Positions 13,905 to 22,147 of a stretch of DNA of 64,000 nt are shown here, in pieces. The notes below the pieces were generated by a model, which ran no database searches, was not told where the DNA came from, and was given only the letters and a program-made list of their open reading frames with translations. The stretch comes from Thiohalocapsa sp. ML1 (GTDB lineage Bacteria; Pseudomonadota; Gammaproteobacteria; Chromatiales; Chromatiaceae). The position numbers and the translations under genes are program-made. Every line of letters begins with the position of its first letter. The stretch's first letter is position 1. The stretch lies in the NCBI RefSeq assembly GCF_001469165.1, contig NZ_JABX01000004.1:124001-188000 (forward strand). The letters run 5' to 3'.

Positions 13905-14348
13905 CATCGGCCCGCCGGAGACGAACACCGCCGGAATGTTCAACCGCAGCGCCGCCATCAGCATGCCGGGGGTGATCTTGTCGCAGTTGGAGATGCACAC
14001 CAGGGCGTCGGCGCAGTGGGCGTTGACCATGTACTCCACCGAGTCGGCGATGATCTCCCGGCTCGGCAGGGAATAGAGCATGCCGCCGTGGCCCATGGCG
14101 ATGCCGTCGTCCACGGCGATGGTGTTGAACTCCTTGGCCACGCCCCCGGCGGCCTAGATCTCGCGCGCGACCAGTTGGCCTAGGTCCTTCAGGTGCACAT
14201 GCCCGGGGACGAACTGGGTAAACGAGTTGGCCACGGCGATGATGGGCTTGTCGAAATCGCCGTCGGTCATGCCGGTGGCGCGCCACAGGGCGCGGGCGCC
14301 GGCCATGTTGCGGCCATGGGTGGTGGTGCGGGAGCGATACTGGGGCAT
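13905..14348 (-). pseudogene. ilvD: ilvD 5' fragment with nonsense codon
   Basis: The first ~148 codons of dihydroxy-acid dehydratase, from [18 protein letters not shown] through [19 protein letters not shown] and [20 protein letters not shown] to [20 protein letters not shown] and VFVSGGPM, where homology stops. Codon 65 is TAG (at 14154-14156) where the family has Glu, so translation would end after 64 residues. The [Fe-S] ligand Cys in CISNCDK is still visible. Downstream sequence is unrelated and overlaps the end of the HEPN gene. The gene is dead in this copy, and no intact ilvD is present in the window. Confidence 0.9.
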
Positions 14349-14628
14349 GGCAGCCTCTGCTGCCTGGCTGGTCGGTCGAATCCGGGGATGATCAGGGAAA
14401 GCGGGGCGCGGTGCCAGTCTGGGGGCGGGATGGGCGCCGCGCGGGACGCGCTCTCGATCGAGGCCGGCGTCGCGCCGAGACGGCCAGAGGTGGATCCGAG
14501 TCTCGCGCGATCACGCGGCTACACTGTATATAAATGCAGCCCACATCATGCACACAGTGCCACCGACATGGCCGTCGCATCTCAGGGATGCGGACCTTCC
14601 CCGTATCGCCGCCGCCATCCCGAGCAAT
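14349..14628. other. Intergenic, no gene seen
   Basis: No conserved ORF. An AT-rich spot TGTATATAAATG at about 14526-14537 stands out from the GC-rich background and could be a relic of the ilvD promoter, about 175 nt upstream of its ATG; this is weak. Confidence 0.4.
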
Positions 14629-14869
14629 GGTAGCCGCCGTCTCTCTCCCGCGAGGAACGGTGCAGCCCCTCTCGTCTCCCGGTGCCACGCTGCGCCGCAG
14701 ATGCCGCAGATGCCGCAGATGCGAGCCTCGCACCCCGGAACGCCCGCGCGTGCACCGCCCCCGACGCCCGTCAGCCGCGCTGTTCGGCGTTGACCACGCA
14801 TCCCGCCCCGCTATTGTCCCCTCCAAGCCCACCTGGGCGCTCAGGGTGGCTTGGATTTCCTATCCGTCC
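14629..14869. repeat. ~200-bp dispersed repeat, copy 3
   Basis: The longest copy: starts GGTAGCCGCCGTCTCTCTC, contains three tandem CGCAGATGC steps, GACGCCCGTCAG and GTTGACCACGCATCCCGCCC, and ends GGATTTCCTATCCGTCCG. Its right end overlaps the 3' end of the neighbouring minus-strand ORF, supplying that ORF's last residues and stop. Confidence 0.85.
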
Positions 14870-16382
14870 GTTGACGCGCATATTCCAGTCGGAGCTCCTG
14901 ATATCGGGTCATGTCTCCTCGCACAAGGGCCACCTGGGCCTGGCCATAAAGTGCTTCCGGAAGACCCCGGGTGAGCGCAAGCGCACGTTGCAGCGCTTGT
15001 TCTGCCTGCGCGAATCGCGGGTCGGTGCGAATGCGAGCGACCGGTAGCTCCGCCGCCAGCGTCACCAACAGGCGCTGACCGAGCATGGCATTGCCAAGGT
15101 CCGATCTGGGATGGGCAGCCACCGTGGCTTGCCAGTGGGAGAGCGGCGTGCGCCATTGTGTGGAGACCCGCTGGCTGGCGCCGAACGCGGCCAGCAGCAA
15201 GAGCAAAGCGGTCCCCCATGCGAGCCGCGGGAGCCGCTGCGCCAGTGCCAGCCAGCCGGCCGCGGCCAGCATCGCGAAGCCAATGCTCGGCAGGTACAAG
15301 GCGCGTTCGGCGACGACGATACCGATAGGCAGCACATTCGCGACCGGCAACAACGCGAGGGCGAGCAGACTCAGGCCAAGCCGCGCAGCGACCACTGGCT
15401 CACTCGCCCGCGGTGCGCCATGCTCGCCCGGTGGACTGTTGCTCAGTAAACGGTTCGGCTGGAGCAACCACCAGGCAAGGGCGGTGCCGGCGACGAGCCA
15501 GGCTGCCTGCAACACGGGCCATCCGAAAACCGCGTCGCGCAGATGGCCGTAGTAGGTCGTCTGGGCCCAGGGCATGACCAACAGTTGCAGATAGCTGCCG
15601 AGGCTGACAATGATCAGATTGATGCGGGCCCACCACGGATAGTCCCAGGCAACGGAGTCGGTGCCGCTGGGGAACATATCCTCACGCAGTACCGCGAAGC
15701 GCAGGCCAATGAACAGGCCGAGCGGCAGCAGCATGAACAGTTCCGTCGGGCCCACCCAGCGCCGCAAGCCCGGGCATCGGGGGCAGAGCACCAGACCACG
15801 GGTCAGTGCGAGGGCCGCTGGAAGCGCGGCACCGGCCTCCTTGAATCCGAGGCTGAGCAGATAGCAGGCGCCGATGGCGAGGAGGCGCGGCCAGCCGGGA
15901 TCGCAATCAGGGCGCTCGATGGCGGACAGAGCGCGTGGCGGCCCTGCGCCCAGACCTGGGCCCCGATTTGAGCCCAGATAGAGCCATAGCGCCCAGACGA
16001 AGAACAGGCTCGCGGCCATATCCGCTTGGCCGTAGATGGTCGTCACGGCCTCCGCGTGAATCGGATGCAGCGCGAACAGCAGCGCGCCCGCCAGCGCCGC
16101 GGCGCGTCCGCTACCCGTTCCCGGCGCAGCGGCAGGTGATGCCGCCTGCAGTCGGCTGAACAGCCGTTGCAGCAGCAGCAGTACCAACAGGGAGCAGGCC
16201 GTGTGCATCCCCAGGCCGACGATCCCGAAGCGGGCGAGGTCGCTGCCGAAGGACAGGCGTTGGGCGCCCAGCAGCAGCAGCGTGAGGGGACGATAGAGAC
16301 TGCCGCCGGAGAGCTCGCCCCAGTAGCTTTCCCCGAGGAGGCTCAGCAGTTGGCCAACCGGGAGAAACCGGGGACAGACCAC
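14841..16382 (-). CDS. TMTC-like multi-spanning membrane protein, 5'-truncated and bounded by repeats
   Basis: A 513-residue polytopic membrane protein with about ten hydrophobic segments, resembling the DUF1736/TMTC type of TPR-associated membrane proteins (possible GT-C-like O-mannosyltransferase relatives). Family-like stretches are YWGELSGGSLYRPLTLL, LFALHPIHAEAVTTIYGQAD and SLGFKEAGAALPA. The first codons (GTG GTC TGT CCC) come from a GGGACAGACCACG repeat, and the usual N-terminal segment ahead of YWG is missing, so the gene seems to have lost its true 5' end. Its last residues (RTDRKSKPP) and stop are encoded by the end of a ~200-bp repeat, so the 3' end, where TPR repeats would normally follow, is also altered. 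Function is uncertain; it may be a pseudogene with a long remaining frame. Confidence 0.6.
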   Translation of the reverse strand: MVCPRFLPVGQLLSLLGESYWGELSGGSLYRPLTLLLLGAQRLSFGSDLARFGIVGLGMHTACSLLVLLLLQRLFSRLQAASPAAAPGTGSGRAAALAGALLFALHPIHAEAVTTIYGQADMAASLFFVWALWLYLGSNRGPGLGAGPPRALSAIERPDCDPGWPRLLAIGACYLLSLGFKEAGAALPAALALTRGLVLCPRCPGLRRWVGPTELFMLLPLGLFIGLRFAVLREDMFPSGTDSVAWDYPWWARINLIIVSLGSYLQLLVMPWAQTTYYGHLRDAVFGWPVLQAAWLVAGTALAWWLLQPNRLLSNSPPGEHGAPRASEPVVAARLGLSLLALALLPVANVLPIGIVVAERALYLPSIGFAMLAAAGWLALAQRLPRLAWGTALLLLLAAFGASQRVSTQWRTPLSHWQATVAAHPRSDLGNAMLGQRLLVTLAAELPVARIRTDPRFAQAEQALQRALALTRGLPEALYGQAQVALVRGDMTRYQELRLEYARQRTDRKSKPP

Positions 16383-16546
16383 GGTTTCCTGCTGCTACAC
16401 TCGCAGCATGCATTCCATCAGCGCACAATTACGGTGACAGTTTACTCAATGCACCGAATGCGGAACAGCAAGTAGAGCAGAGTCATTCCTTGCCTAATTT
16501 CTTCTGGGGGAAATAGGGGACGTGGGGGGAAATAGAGGACGTACCA
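16371..16546. repeat. GGGACAGACCACG element and GGGGAAATAGAGGACG repeats
   Basis: One GGGACAGACCACG core at 16371-16383, identical to those at 12561 and 12624, and two tandem GGGGGAAATAGRGGACGT units at about 16507-16543 followed by ACCACG. The stretch 16383-16627 has no gene. Confidence 0.7.
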
Positions 16547-16627
16547 CGGAATACCCGAATGCCTGCCTTAGATGTTGCGTGAGACGGGGCCGAGCGAAAT
16601 CGGGCACGCGAGCGAAATAGGCGCCGC

Positions 16628-17026
16628 CTACTCGTCAGGCTCGAACTTCAGCGACAGGGAGTTGATGCAGTAGCGCTCGCCGGTGGGCCGCGGACCGTCC
16701 GGGAATACGTGGCCCAGATGCGAGCCGCAGCGGGCACAATGCACCTCGGTGCGGACCATGCCGTGGCTCGCATCGGTGTCGGTCTCGACCGCGGCGTCGG
16801 CGGCCGGCTGCCAGAAGCTGGGCCAGCCGGAGCCGGAGTCGTACTTGTGCGCCGACGCAAACAGCTCCGCGCCGCAGCCGGCGCAGAGGTAGCGGCCCTT
16901 GTCCTTCGTCGCCCAGTAGGCACCGGTGAACGCGGGCTCGGTGCCGTGCTGGCGCAGCACGCGGTATTGATCGGGCGCGAGCTCCGCGCGCCATTCGGCG
17001 TCGGACTTCTCGATCTTCTCGGTCAT
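16628..17026 (-). CDS. msrB: Peptide-methionine (R)-S-oxide reductase
   Basis: Reduces the R-epimer of methionine sulfoxide in proteins, with thioredoxin as the usual reductant. The 132-residue protein is full length. Structural zinc ligands C48, C51, C97 and C100 (CAGC, CARC), the substrate-binding GWPSF segment, GHVFPDGP, and the catalytic Cys120 in RYCINS are all present. The ATG at 17026 (MTEKIEKS) is preceded by GAGGAG at a good distance; an upstream in-frame ATG at 17134 would add unrelated residues and is rejected. No signal peptide, so it is cytoplasmic. Transcribed divergently from the aminotransferase gene. Confidence 0.96.
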   Translation of the reverse strand: MTEKIEKSDAEWRAELAPDQYRVLRQHGTEPAFTGAYWATKDKGRYLCAGCGAELFASAHKYDSGSGWPSFWQPAADAAVETDTDASHGMVRTEVHCARCGSHLGHVFPDGPRPTGERYCINSLSLKFEPDE

Positions 17027-17067
17027 GTCGGTCTCCTCGAAAACGGGGCGTCGGGGGGCGGCTCGGG

Positions 17068-17097
17068 TTGTGAGCGCGGCGGGCCGCCGGCTATACT
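17068..17097 (+). promoter_or_regulatory. Candidate sigma-70 promoter for the aminotransferase operon
   Basis: TTGTGA (17068-17073), an 18-bp spacer and TATACT (17092-17097) lie in the divergent msrB/aminotransferase interval, giving a leader of about 65 nt. The downstream gene has AAAGG 8 nt before its ATG. Confidence 0.5.
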
Positions 17098-17169
17098 GGT
17101 CAGCCCGCTGAGAAGGCCGTGGCAGCATCGCCAATCGGCTGATCTACAAAGGAATTAAAGGCAATCCCC

Positions 17170-18363
17170 ATGCATGCGCGCTCGTTCCAACCGCCGCCTC
17201 GCACCCTTATGGGGCCCGGCCCCGCCGATGTCCACCCGCGGGTGCTGGCAGCAACGGCGCGCCCCACCATCGGCCACCTGGACCCGGCCTTCGGCGCCAT
17301 GATGGAGGAGCTGAAGACGCTGCTGCGCTACGCGTTCCGCACCGAGAATGCGCTCACCATGCCCGTATCGGCGCCCGGCTCCGCCGGCATGGAGACCTGC
17401 TTCGTCAACCTGGTGGAGCCCGGCGATAAGGTCATCGTCTGCATCAACGGCGTCTTCGGCGGGCGCATGCGCGAGAACGTGCTGCGTGCGGGCGGCGAGC
17501 CGGTTGTGGTCGAGGACGACTGGGGCCGCGCCGTGGACCCCGAGAAGCTCGAAGACGCGCTCAACGCCCACCCGGACGCGAAGCTCGTCGCCTTCGTCCA
17601 CGCCGAGACATCCACCGGCGCGTGCTCCGACGCGAAGACGCTGGTGGAGATCGCGCGACGCCACGGCTGTCTCACCATCGTCGATGCGGTCACGTCGCTG
17701 GGCGGCTCGCCGTTGGAGGTGGACGCCTGGGGCATCGACGCGGTCTATTCCGGCAGCCAGAAGTGCCTGTCCTGCACGCCGGGCCTCGCACCGGTGAGCC
17801 TCAGCGAGCGCGCGCTGGCCAAGGTCACCGCCCGCTCGACACCGGTGCGCAGTTGGTTCCTGGACCTCAACCTGGTGCTCGGCTACTGGCAAGGCACGGA
17901 CGGCGGCAAGGGCAAGCGCTCCTACCACCACACCGCCCCGGTCAACGCCCTGTACGCGCTACACGAGGCGCTGGTGATGCTCGCCGAAGAGGGCATTGAG
18001 CAGGCCTGGGAACGCCACCGCACCAACCACCTGGCGCTGCGCGCGGGCCTTTCGGCACTGGGCCTGGAGCTGGTCGTGCCGGAGGCCGAGCGATTGGCGC
18101 AGCTCAACGCCGTCGCGGTGCCGGGCGGCATCGACGAGGCCGCGGCGCGCGCGCGCCTGCTCGAGACCTACAGCCTCGAGATCGGCGCCGGCCTGGGTGC
18201 GCTCGCGGGCAAGGTCTGGCGCATCGGGCTCATGGGCTGGTCGAGCCGGCCGGAGAACATCCTGCTGTGTCTGGGCGCGCTCGGCAGCGTGCTGCGCGAC
18301 ATGGGGCACGACGCCGACACCGGCGCGGCACTCGCGGCGGCGCAGGCGGCGCTCGGCCGCTGA
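17170..18363 (+). CDS. Class V aminotransferase (alanine/serine-glyoxylate type)
   Basis: PLP-dependent fold-type I enzyme of 397 residues, most like alanine-glyoxylate or serine-glyoxylate aminotransferases, which move an amino group onto glyoxylate. Visible landmarks: substrate loop [12 protein letters not shown] at about 15-26, [10 protein letters not shown] for phosphate binding, VDAVTSLGG with the Asp that pairs with the PLP nitrogen (D172), and the Schiff-base Lys198 in SGSQKCLS. Start chosen at ATG 17170, which has AAAGG upstream. It is followed after 11 nt by the SCO-like gene and then psd in the same orientation. The exact amino donor cannot be read from sequence. Confidence 0.92.
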   Translation: MHARSFQPPPRTLMGPGPADVHPRVLAATARPTIGHLDPAFGAMMEELKTLLRYAFRTENALTMPVSAPGSAGMETCFVNLVEPGDKVIVCINGVFGGRMRENVLRAGGEPVVVEDDWGRAVDPEKLEDALNAHPDAKLVAFVHAETSTGACSDAKTLVEIARRHGCLTIVDAVTSLGGSPLEVDAWGIDAVYSGSQKCLSCTPGLAPVSLSERALAKVTARSTPVRSWFLDLNLVLGYWQGTDGGKGKRSYHHTAPVNALYALHEALVMLAEEGIEQAWERHRTNHLALRAGLSALGLELVVPEAERLAQLNAVAVPGGIDEAAARARLLETYSLEIGAGLGALAGKVWRIGLMGWSSRPENILLCLGALGSVLRDMGHDADTGAALAAAQAALGR

Positions 18364-18374
18364 CCCGCGCCCCA

Positions 18375-19052
18375 TTGACCCAGCCCAACAGTCCACGCCG
18401 CGCCCGCAGCCGGCGCAACCGGCCGCTGCTGCCGCGGCTGGCGCTGGCGGTTGCCGCCATCGGGCTCTTCCTGCTCGCCTACCAGTGGGGCAACCAGAGC
18501 CGCTTCGGCGGCGGCCAGCCGCCCGCCATCGGCGGCGTACTGCTGCGCCCGGCACAGCCGCTGCCCGACTTCGTGCTCACGACCACGACCGGTGCGCCCT
18601 TCGGCCGCGCGGACCTGCTGGAACACTGGAGCCTGCTGGCCATTGCGACGCTGACGGGAGCGGACGGCCACCGCAGCCTGGCGCGACTGGTAGACGTCTA
18701 CAACCGGCTCGCCGGCCAGCAGCAGCTCCGCGCGCGGCTGCAGCTCCTGTTGCTGACCGCGGATGCAGTGCCGGCGCTGGCCCGGGACTTTGAGCGCCTG
18801 TCCCCGGCCATTGCCGTGCTGAGCGCCGAGCGGGCCGCCGTCGCCGAGCTTGCGGGCGCGCTGGGCGCCGATCCCGAGCAAGCGCCGAGCGGCGCCGACG
18901 GCGAGCCGCCGACGCTCTTCCTGCTCGACCCCGCGGCGGAGCTGGTGGCGCTCTTTCCGAGCGCTCAGGCCCCCGCCGACATCGCCGAGGACATTCGCGC
19001 GCTGGAGCGCTACTGGGCGCATCGGCCAGAACCGGACGCCGCCGATGACTGA
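18375..19052 (+). CDS. Membrane-anchored SCO1-like thioredoxin-fold protein lacking copper ligands
   Basis: About 225 residues from a TTG start; one N-terminal transmembrane anchor (about 20-38, [18 protein letters not shown]) and a periplasmic domain that follows SCO1/SenC layout ([20 protein letters not shown], then a C-terminal [17 protein letters not shown]). In true SCO proteins a CXXXC pair binds copper for cytochrome oxidase assembly; here the matching place reads ATLTGADG and no Cys is present, so metal transfer is unlikely. The start is uncertain; longer frames begin inside the aminotransferase gene. Its end overlaps psd by 8 nt, indicating one transcript. Confidence 0.75.
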   Translation: MTQPNSPRRARSRRNRPLLPRLALAVAAIGLFLLAYQWGNQSRFGGGQPPAIGGVLLRPAQPLPDFVLTTTTGAPFGRADLLEHWSLLAIATLTGADGHRSLARLVDVYNRLAGQQQLRARLQLLLLTADAVPALARDFERLSPAIAVLSAERAAVAELAGALGADPEQAPSGADGEPPTLFLLDPAAELVALFPSAQAPADIAEDIRALERYWAHRPEPDAADD

Positions 19053-19944
19053 CCCTGCCCCACGACCCAGCGCCGCCGGCCCGCTCGGGGAACGGCTGTT
19101 CGTGCTGCTGCAGCACGCGCTGCCGCAGCATCCGCTGTCACGCTTCGTGCACGGCCTGACCCGACTGCCGGCGGGGCCGCTGACCCGCGTCGCGGTGGCC
19201 GCGTTCATCCGCGCCTACGGCGTGGACATGCAGGAGGCGGAACAGGCAGACCTGAGCGGCTACAGCACCTTCAACGCCTTCTTCACCCGCGCGCTGCGGC
19301 CCGCTGCGCGGCCGGCGGACCCGCGCCCGGAGGCGCTGCTGGCACCGGCCGACGCGCTCATCAGCCAGATCGGCCGGCTCGATCAAGGCGAGCTGGTACA
19401 GGCCAAGGGACACACCTTTTCGGTGGCGGACCTGCTTGGCGGCGACGCGGACCTTGCCGCGCCCTTCGCGGACGGCGCCTTCGCGACCCTGTACCTCGCG
19501 CCACGGGACTATCACCGCGTGCACATGCCGCTCGACGGCAGGCTCACGGCGGCCATCCACGTGCCGGGGCGGCTCTTCAGCGTCAATGCGATCACGGCGG
19601 CGCGGGTGCCGCGGCTCTACGCGCGCAACGAGCGACTGGTGTGCCTGTTCGACAGCGCGGTCGGGCCGCTTGCGGTGGTGCTGGTGGGGGCGATCTTCGT
19701 CGGCGGCATCGAGACCGTCTGCCATGGCCCGGTGACGCCGCCGCGCGGCCGGCGGGCGCGCACCCTGCGGATGCCCGAGCCGGCACCCCGGCTTGCCCGG
19801 GGCGCGGAGCTCGGGCGCTTCGCAATGGGCTCGACGGTCATCCTGCTGCTGCCCGGTGACGCCGTGGCGTGGCTGCCGGAGCGCGGTCCGGGCACTCGGG
19901 TGCGGGTCGGCGAGGCGCTCGGGCTGGTCAGGCCGCAGGGCTGA
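19045..19944 (+). CDS. psd: Phosphatidylserine decarboxylase
   Basis: Converts phosphatidylserine to phosphatidylethanolamine at the inner membrane. The 299-residue proenzyme has the family's [11 protein letters not shown] segment, [10 protein letters not shown], and the self-cleavage site GST at 262-264 (AMGSTVILL), where Ser263 becomes the pyruvoyl group of the small subunit. The residue before GST is Met rather than the usual Leu. The ATG at 19045 overlaps the previous gene's stop; the longer frame upstream is that gene's shadow. Followed by a strong bidirectional terminator. Confidence 0.95.
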   Translation: MTDPAPRPSAAGPLGERLFVLLQHALPQHPLSRFVHGLTRLPAGPLTRVAVAAFIRAYGVDMQEAEQADLSGYSTFNAFFTRALRPAARPADPRPEALLAPADALISQIGRLDQGELVQAKGHTFSVADLLGGDADLAAPFADGAFATLYLAPRDYHRVHMPLDGRLTAAIHVPGRLFSVNAITAARVPRLYARNERLVCLFDSAVGPLAVVLVGAIFVGGIETVCHGPVTPPRGRRARTLRMPEPAPRLARGAELGRFAMGSTVILLLPGDAVAWLPERGPGTRVRVGEALGLVRPQG

Positions 19945-20007
19945 GGCCTTCTCCACCTTGTCCCTCGCCGCGCAGCCAACGTGGCGGTCTCAACTCCGCA
20001 GAACGCA

Positions 20008-20037
20008 AAACGGCCCCGCGCCAGCGCGGGGCCGTTT
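20008..20037. terminator. Bidirectional rho-independent terminator
   Basis: AAACGGCCCCGCG / CGCGGGGCCGTTT form a ~13-bp GC-rich stem with a short loop, with A run on the left and T run on the right. It serves the convergent psd (plus) and repeat-protein (minus) genes. Confidence 0.85.
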
Positions 20038-20087
20038 CTGGGACCGTCAAGGGCGGAGCGCCCCTGGATCGACGTTGCGCAGCGCGC

Positions 20088-21062
20088 TCAGCGGCCCTGG
20101 AATTGCTGCGCCGGAGGCATCGGCGAGAACTGCGGCGCCCACATCGGCGTGGGGCGGCTCGGCGCCAGCGTCCGCGGCCGCGCCTGCGGCACCACGAAGG
20201 TGTTGGGGCCGGCGTAGGGCAGCGGGGGCATGACCCGGGGCTGCGGGGCCGGCTCCGCCGCGGCGGTTGTCTCCGCGGGCGCCGGTGCCGGCTCTGCGGC
20301 GGTCTCGGCAGCCGGTTCCTCGGCGGCCGGCGCTTCGGCAGCAGCGGTCTCGGCAGCCGGCTCCTCGGCGGCGGTCTCGGCAGCCGGTGCTTCGGCAGCA
20401 GCGGTCTCAGCAGCCGGCTCCTCGGCGGCGGTCTCGGCAGCCGGTGCTTCGGCCTCAGCGGTCTCGGCAGCCGGCGCTTCGGCAGCAGCGGTCTCAGCAG
20501 CCGGCTCCTCGGCGGCGGTCTCGGCAGCCGGTGCTTCGGCAGCAGCGGTCTCGGCAGCCGGCTCCTCGGCGGCGGTCTCAGCAGCCGGTGCTTCGGCAGC
20601 AGCGGTCTCGGCAGCCGGCTCCTCGGCGGCGGTCTCGGCAGCCGGCGCTTCGGCAGCAGCGGTCTCAGCAGCCGGCTCCTCGGCGGCGGTCTCGGCAGCC
20701 GGTGCTTCGGCAGCAGCGGTCTCAGCAGCCGGCTCCTCGGCGGCGGTCTCGGCAGCCGGTGCTTCGGCAGCCGGTTCCGCGGTGGCGGTCTCGGCAGCCG
20801 GTGCTTCGGCTGGGGCGGGCTCTGCCGGAGCCGGCGGCGCGACGACAGCAACGCTGCCGATGGGCGCCAGGTTCGCAGCCACCTGCGCGGGCGTCGGCTG
20901 GTCGACGAGGCGAGCGGCCTGTCCCAGCAGGAGATAGGCACCGCCGATGACGAGGAACGCGACGGTGCCCTTCACCATTGCGGTTCCGATGTCGTCGGTG
21001 AAGATCGTCGAGAACTGTTTCGCCAGCCAGGACAGTGCGTTGCTCACGGTCGTATTCCTCAT
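20088..21062 (-). CDS. Membrane-anchored protein with long Ala/Glu/Pro/Thr repeat
   Basis: A 324-residue protein starting MRNTTVSNAL, with one transmembrane helix at about 31-50 (GTVAFLVIGGAYLLLG), a short conserved-looking linker, then about seven 19-residue repeats (AAEEPAAETAAAEAPAAET and variants), and a Pro-rich C-terminus (QPRVMPPLPYAGPNTFVVPQ). The repeat is acidic and lacks bulky residues, so an extended spacer, perhaps crossing the periplasm, is likely; the ends may carry the function. Not a family I recognise. The longer frame upstream of 21062 passes through an iterated 15-bp sequence and is rejected. Confidence 0.7.
   Translation of the reverse strand: MRNTTVSNALSWLAKQFSTIFTDDIGTAMVKGTVAFLVIGGAYLLLGQAARLVDQPTPAQVAANLAPIGSVAVVAPPAPAEPAPAEAPAAETATAEPAAEAPAAETAAEEPAAETAAAEAPAAETAAEEPAAETAAAEAPAAETAAEEPAAETAAAEAPAAETAAEEPAAETAAAEAPAAETAAEEPAAETAAAEAPAAETAEAEAPAAETAAEEPAAETAAAEAPAAETAAEEPAAETAAAEAPAAEEPAAETAAEPAPAPAETTAAAEPAPQPRVMPPLPYAGPNTFVVPQARPRTLAPSRPTPMWAPQFSPMPPAQQFQGR
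20290..20810. repeat. 57-bp coding minisatellite
   Basis: Roughly seven to eight units of period 57 nt (sub-units of 24-33 nt) inside the Ala/Glu/Pro/Thr protein gene, nearly identical at DNA level including third positions. This implies recent expansion or gene conversion. Several other frames stay open as a side effect. Confidence 0.9.
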
Positions 21063-21064
21063 TC

Positions 21065-21106
21065 TACGGCTTGAATCGGTACGGCTTGAATCGGTACGGC
21101 TTGAAT
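21065..21106. repeat. Three tandem 15-bp repeats upstream of the repeat-protein gene
   Basis: TACGGCTTGAATCGG twice and then TACGGCTTGAAT, ending 3 nt before the ATG of the minus-strand gene at 21062, so they occupy its 5' leader. They could be an operator or slippage-generated. The rest of the gap to 21490 shows nothing. Confidence 0.85.
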
Positions 21107-21490
21107 TGCTTCTGGTGGTTGGGTCGGCCCGCCGCAGCGCTGCGCCGCGACAAGTATGAAATCTTCGCGGTTGAAACCCAGCCCTGCGCGCGGGCGCCGT
21201 ACGCTGCCTCATCGACGGCGCAGATGCAAGGCCCGATTGCGTTCAACTCGCCTGATGGGCCGCAGCCGACACCGTCGTTGGTTGGTTGGTACCCGCGCCC
21301 CGGACTCGCCGAGGATGCTGCATGCCCGAGGCGTCCGCCCGTCCCGCGGCTGCCGTGCGATTTGCGGGCGGACCTCGGAAATTCCACCCACCGCCGCAGG
21401 GTAATGCACAGCGCGTGCAGGGGCGCCGGGGCCGGACGATTTGTCCGGCACGCGACGACGCGCAGGCCCGTCCGTCGCCCGCGCCGACAT

Positions 21491-21928
21491 TCAGCTCCCG
21501 GGCGCGTGCACCCCAGCGTGCACCCCATGGTCGGCAAGCCAACGCACGTCCAACTCCCAGTCGACTCGGTCCACCTCGGCTTGGCCGAGCATCAGCCCCT
21601 GCGCGCGCTTCTGGTGTTCGATAAGCTCCTGCTGCGCGGCGAGCATGGACGGATCATCCTGGGCCTTGCCGGCGAGCTCGGGCTTGATGATCTCAAGGAA
21701 GCGCATCGCCGGCACGTCAAAGGAGCGCGGCGTAGACAAAACCACGACGCCGTCGTCATAGTCGACGACGCGAAAGCGGTAAGGATAACTTGAAAGGTCC
21801 TGGTCGGCGGCAAGAACGTCGTTCAGCTCGCCGACGCGCGGATTGAAACTGGTGGAGATCCACCAGGCCAGGGCGCCGACGACGATGACGCCGAGCGCGA
21901 TGCTGTAGTTGCGGGTAAAGCTGTCCAT
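21491..21928 (-). CDS. Small membrane-anchored protein of unknown function
   Basis: 145 residues with one N-terminal helix (SIALGVIVVGALAWWIST, about 9-26) and a mainly polar domain of about 115 residues (DYDDGVVVLSTPRSFDVPAM, then an amphipathic helical stretch rich in Glu/Gln). The Asn-in/out signature suggests a periplasmic domain. No catalytic motif or family recognised. It lies between the repeat-protein gene (same strand, 428 nt downstream) and the divergently transcribed transporter gene. Confidence 0.7.
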   Translation of the reverse strand: MDSFTRNYSIALGVIVVGALAWWISTSFNPRVGELNDVLAADQDLSSYPYRFRVVDYDDGVVVLSTPRSFDVPAMRFLEIIKPELAGKAQDDPSMLAAQQELIEHQKRAQGLMLGQAEVDRVDWELDVRWLADHGVHAGVHAPGS

Positions 21929-22147
21929 GGTGATGGCCCTGCTGGTTGTCGGAGGCTGCGGCCAGTTGCCGCGCGATGAACGTCACGATGGCCGAACACG
22001 GCGACATAAGCGATGAAAATCCGCAAACTAGGCCGGCCGTCTCGACGTCGGCGACCGCCCACGGCGGCGTCGGTCTTGCGGTAACCTTGGGCTCCACGCA
22101 TTCTGCCCTGCCCGGACCTGCCGCCGGCCTGCCGTAAGGACCGAGAC

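Noticed and set aside
20230-20950. Plus-strand Ala/Ser- and Arg/Pro-rich ORFs over the minisatellite
   Set aside because: Side effect of the 57-bp in-frame repeat; the minus-strand frame has a membrane helix and non-repetitive ends.
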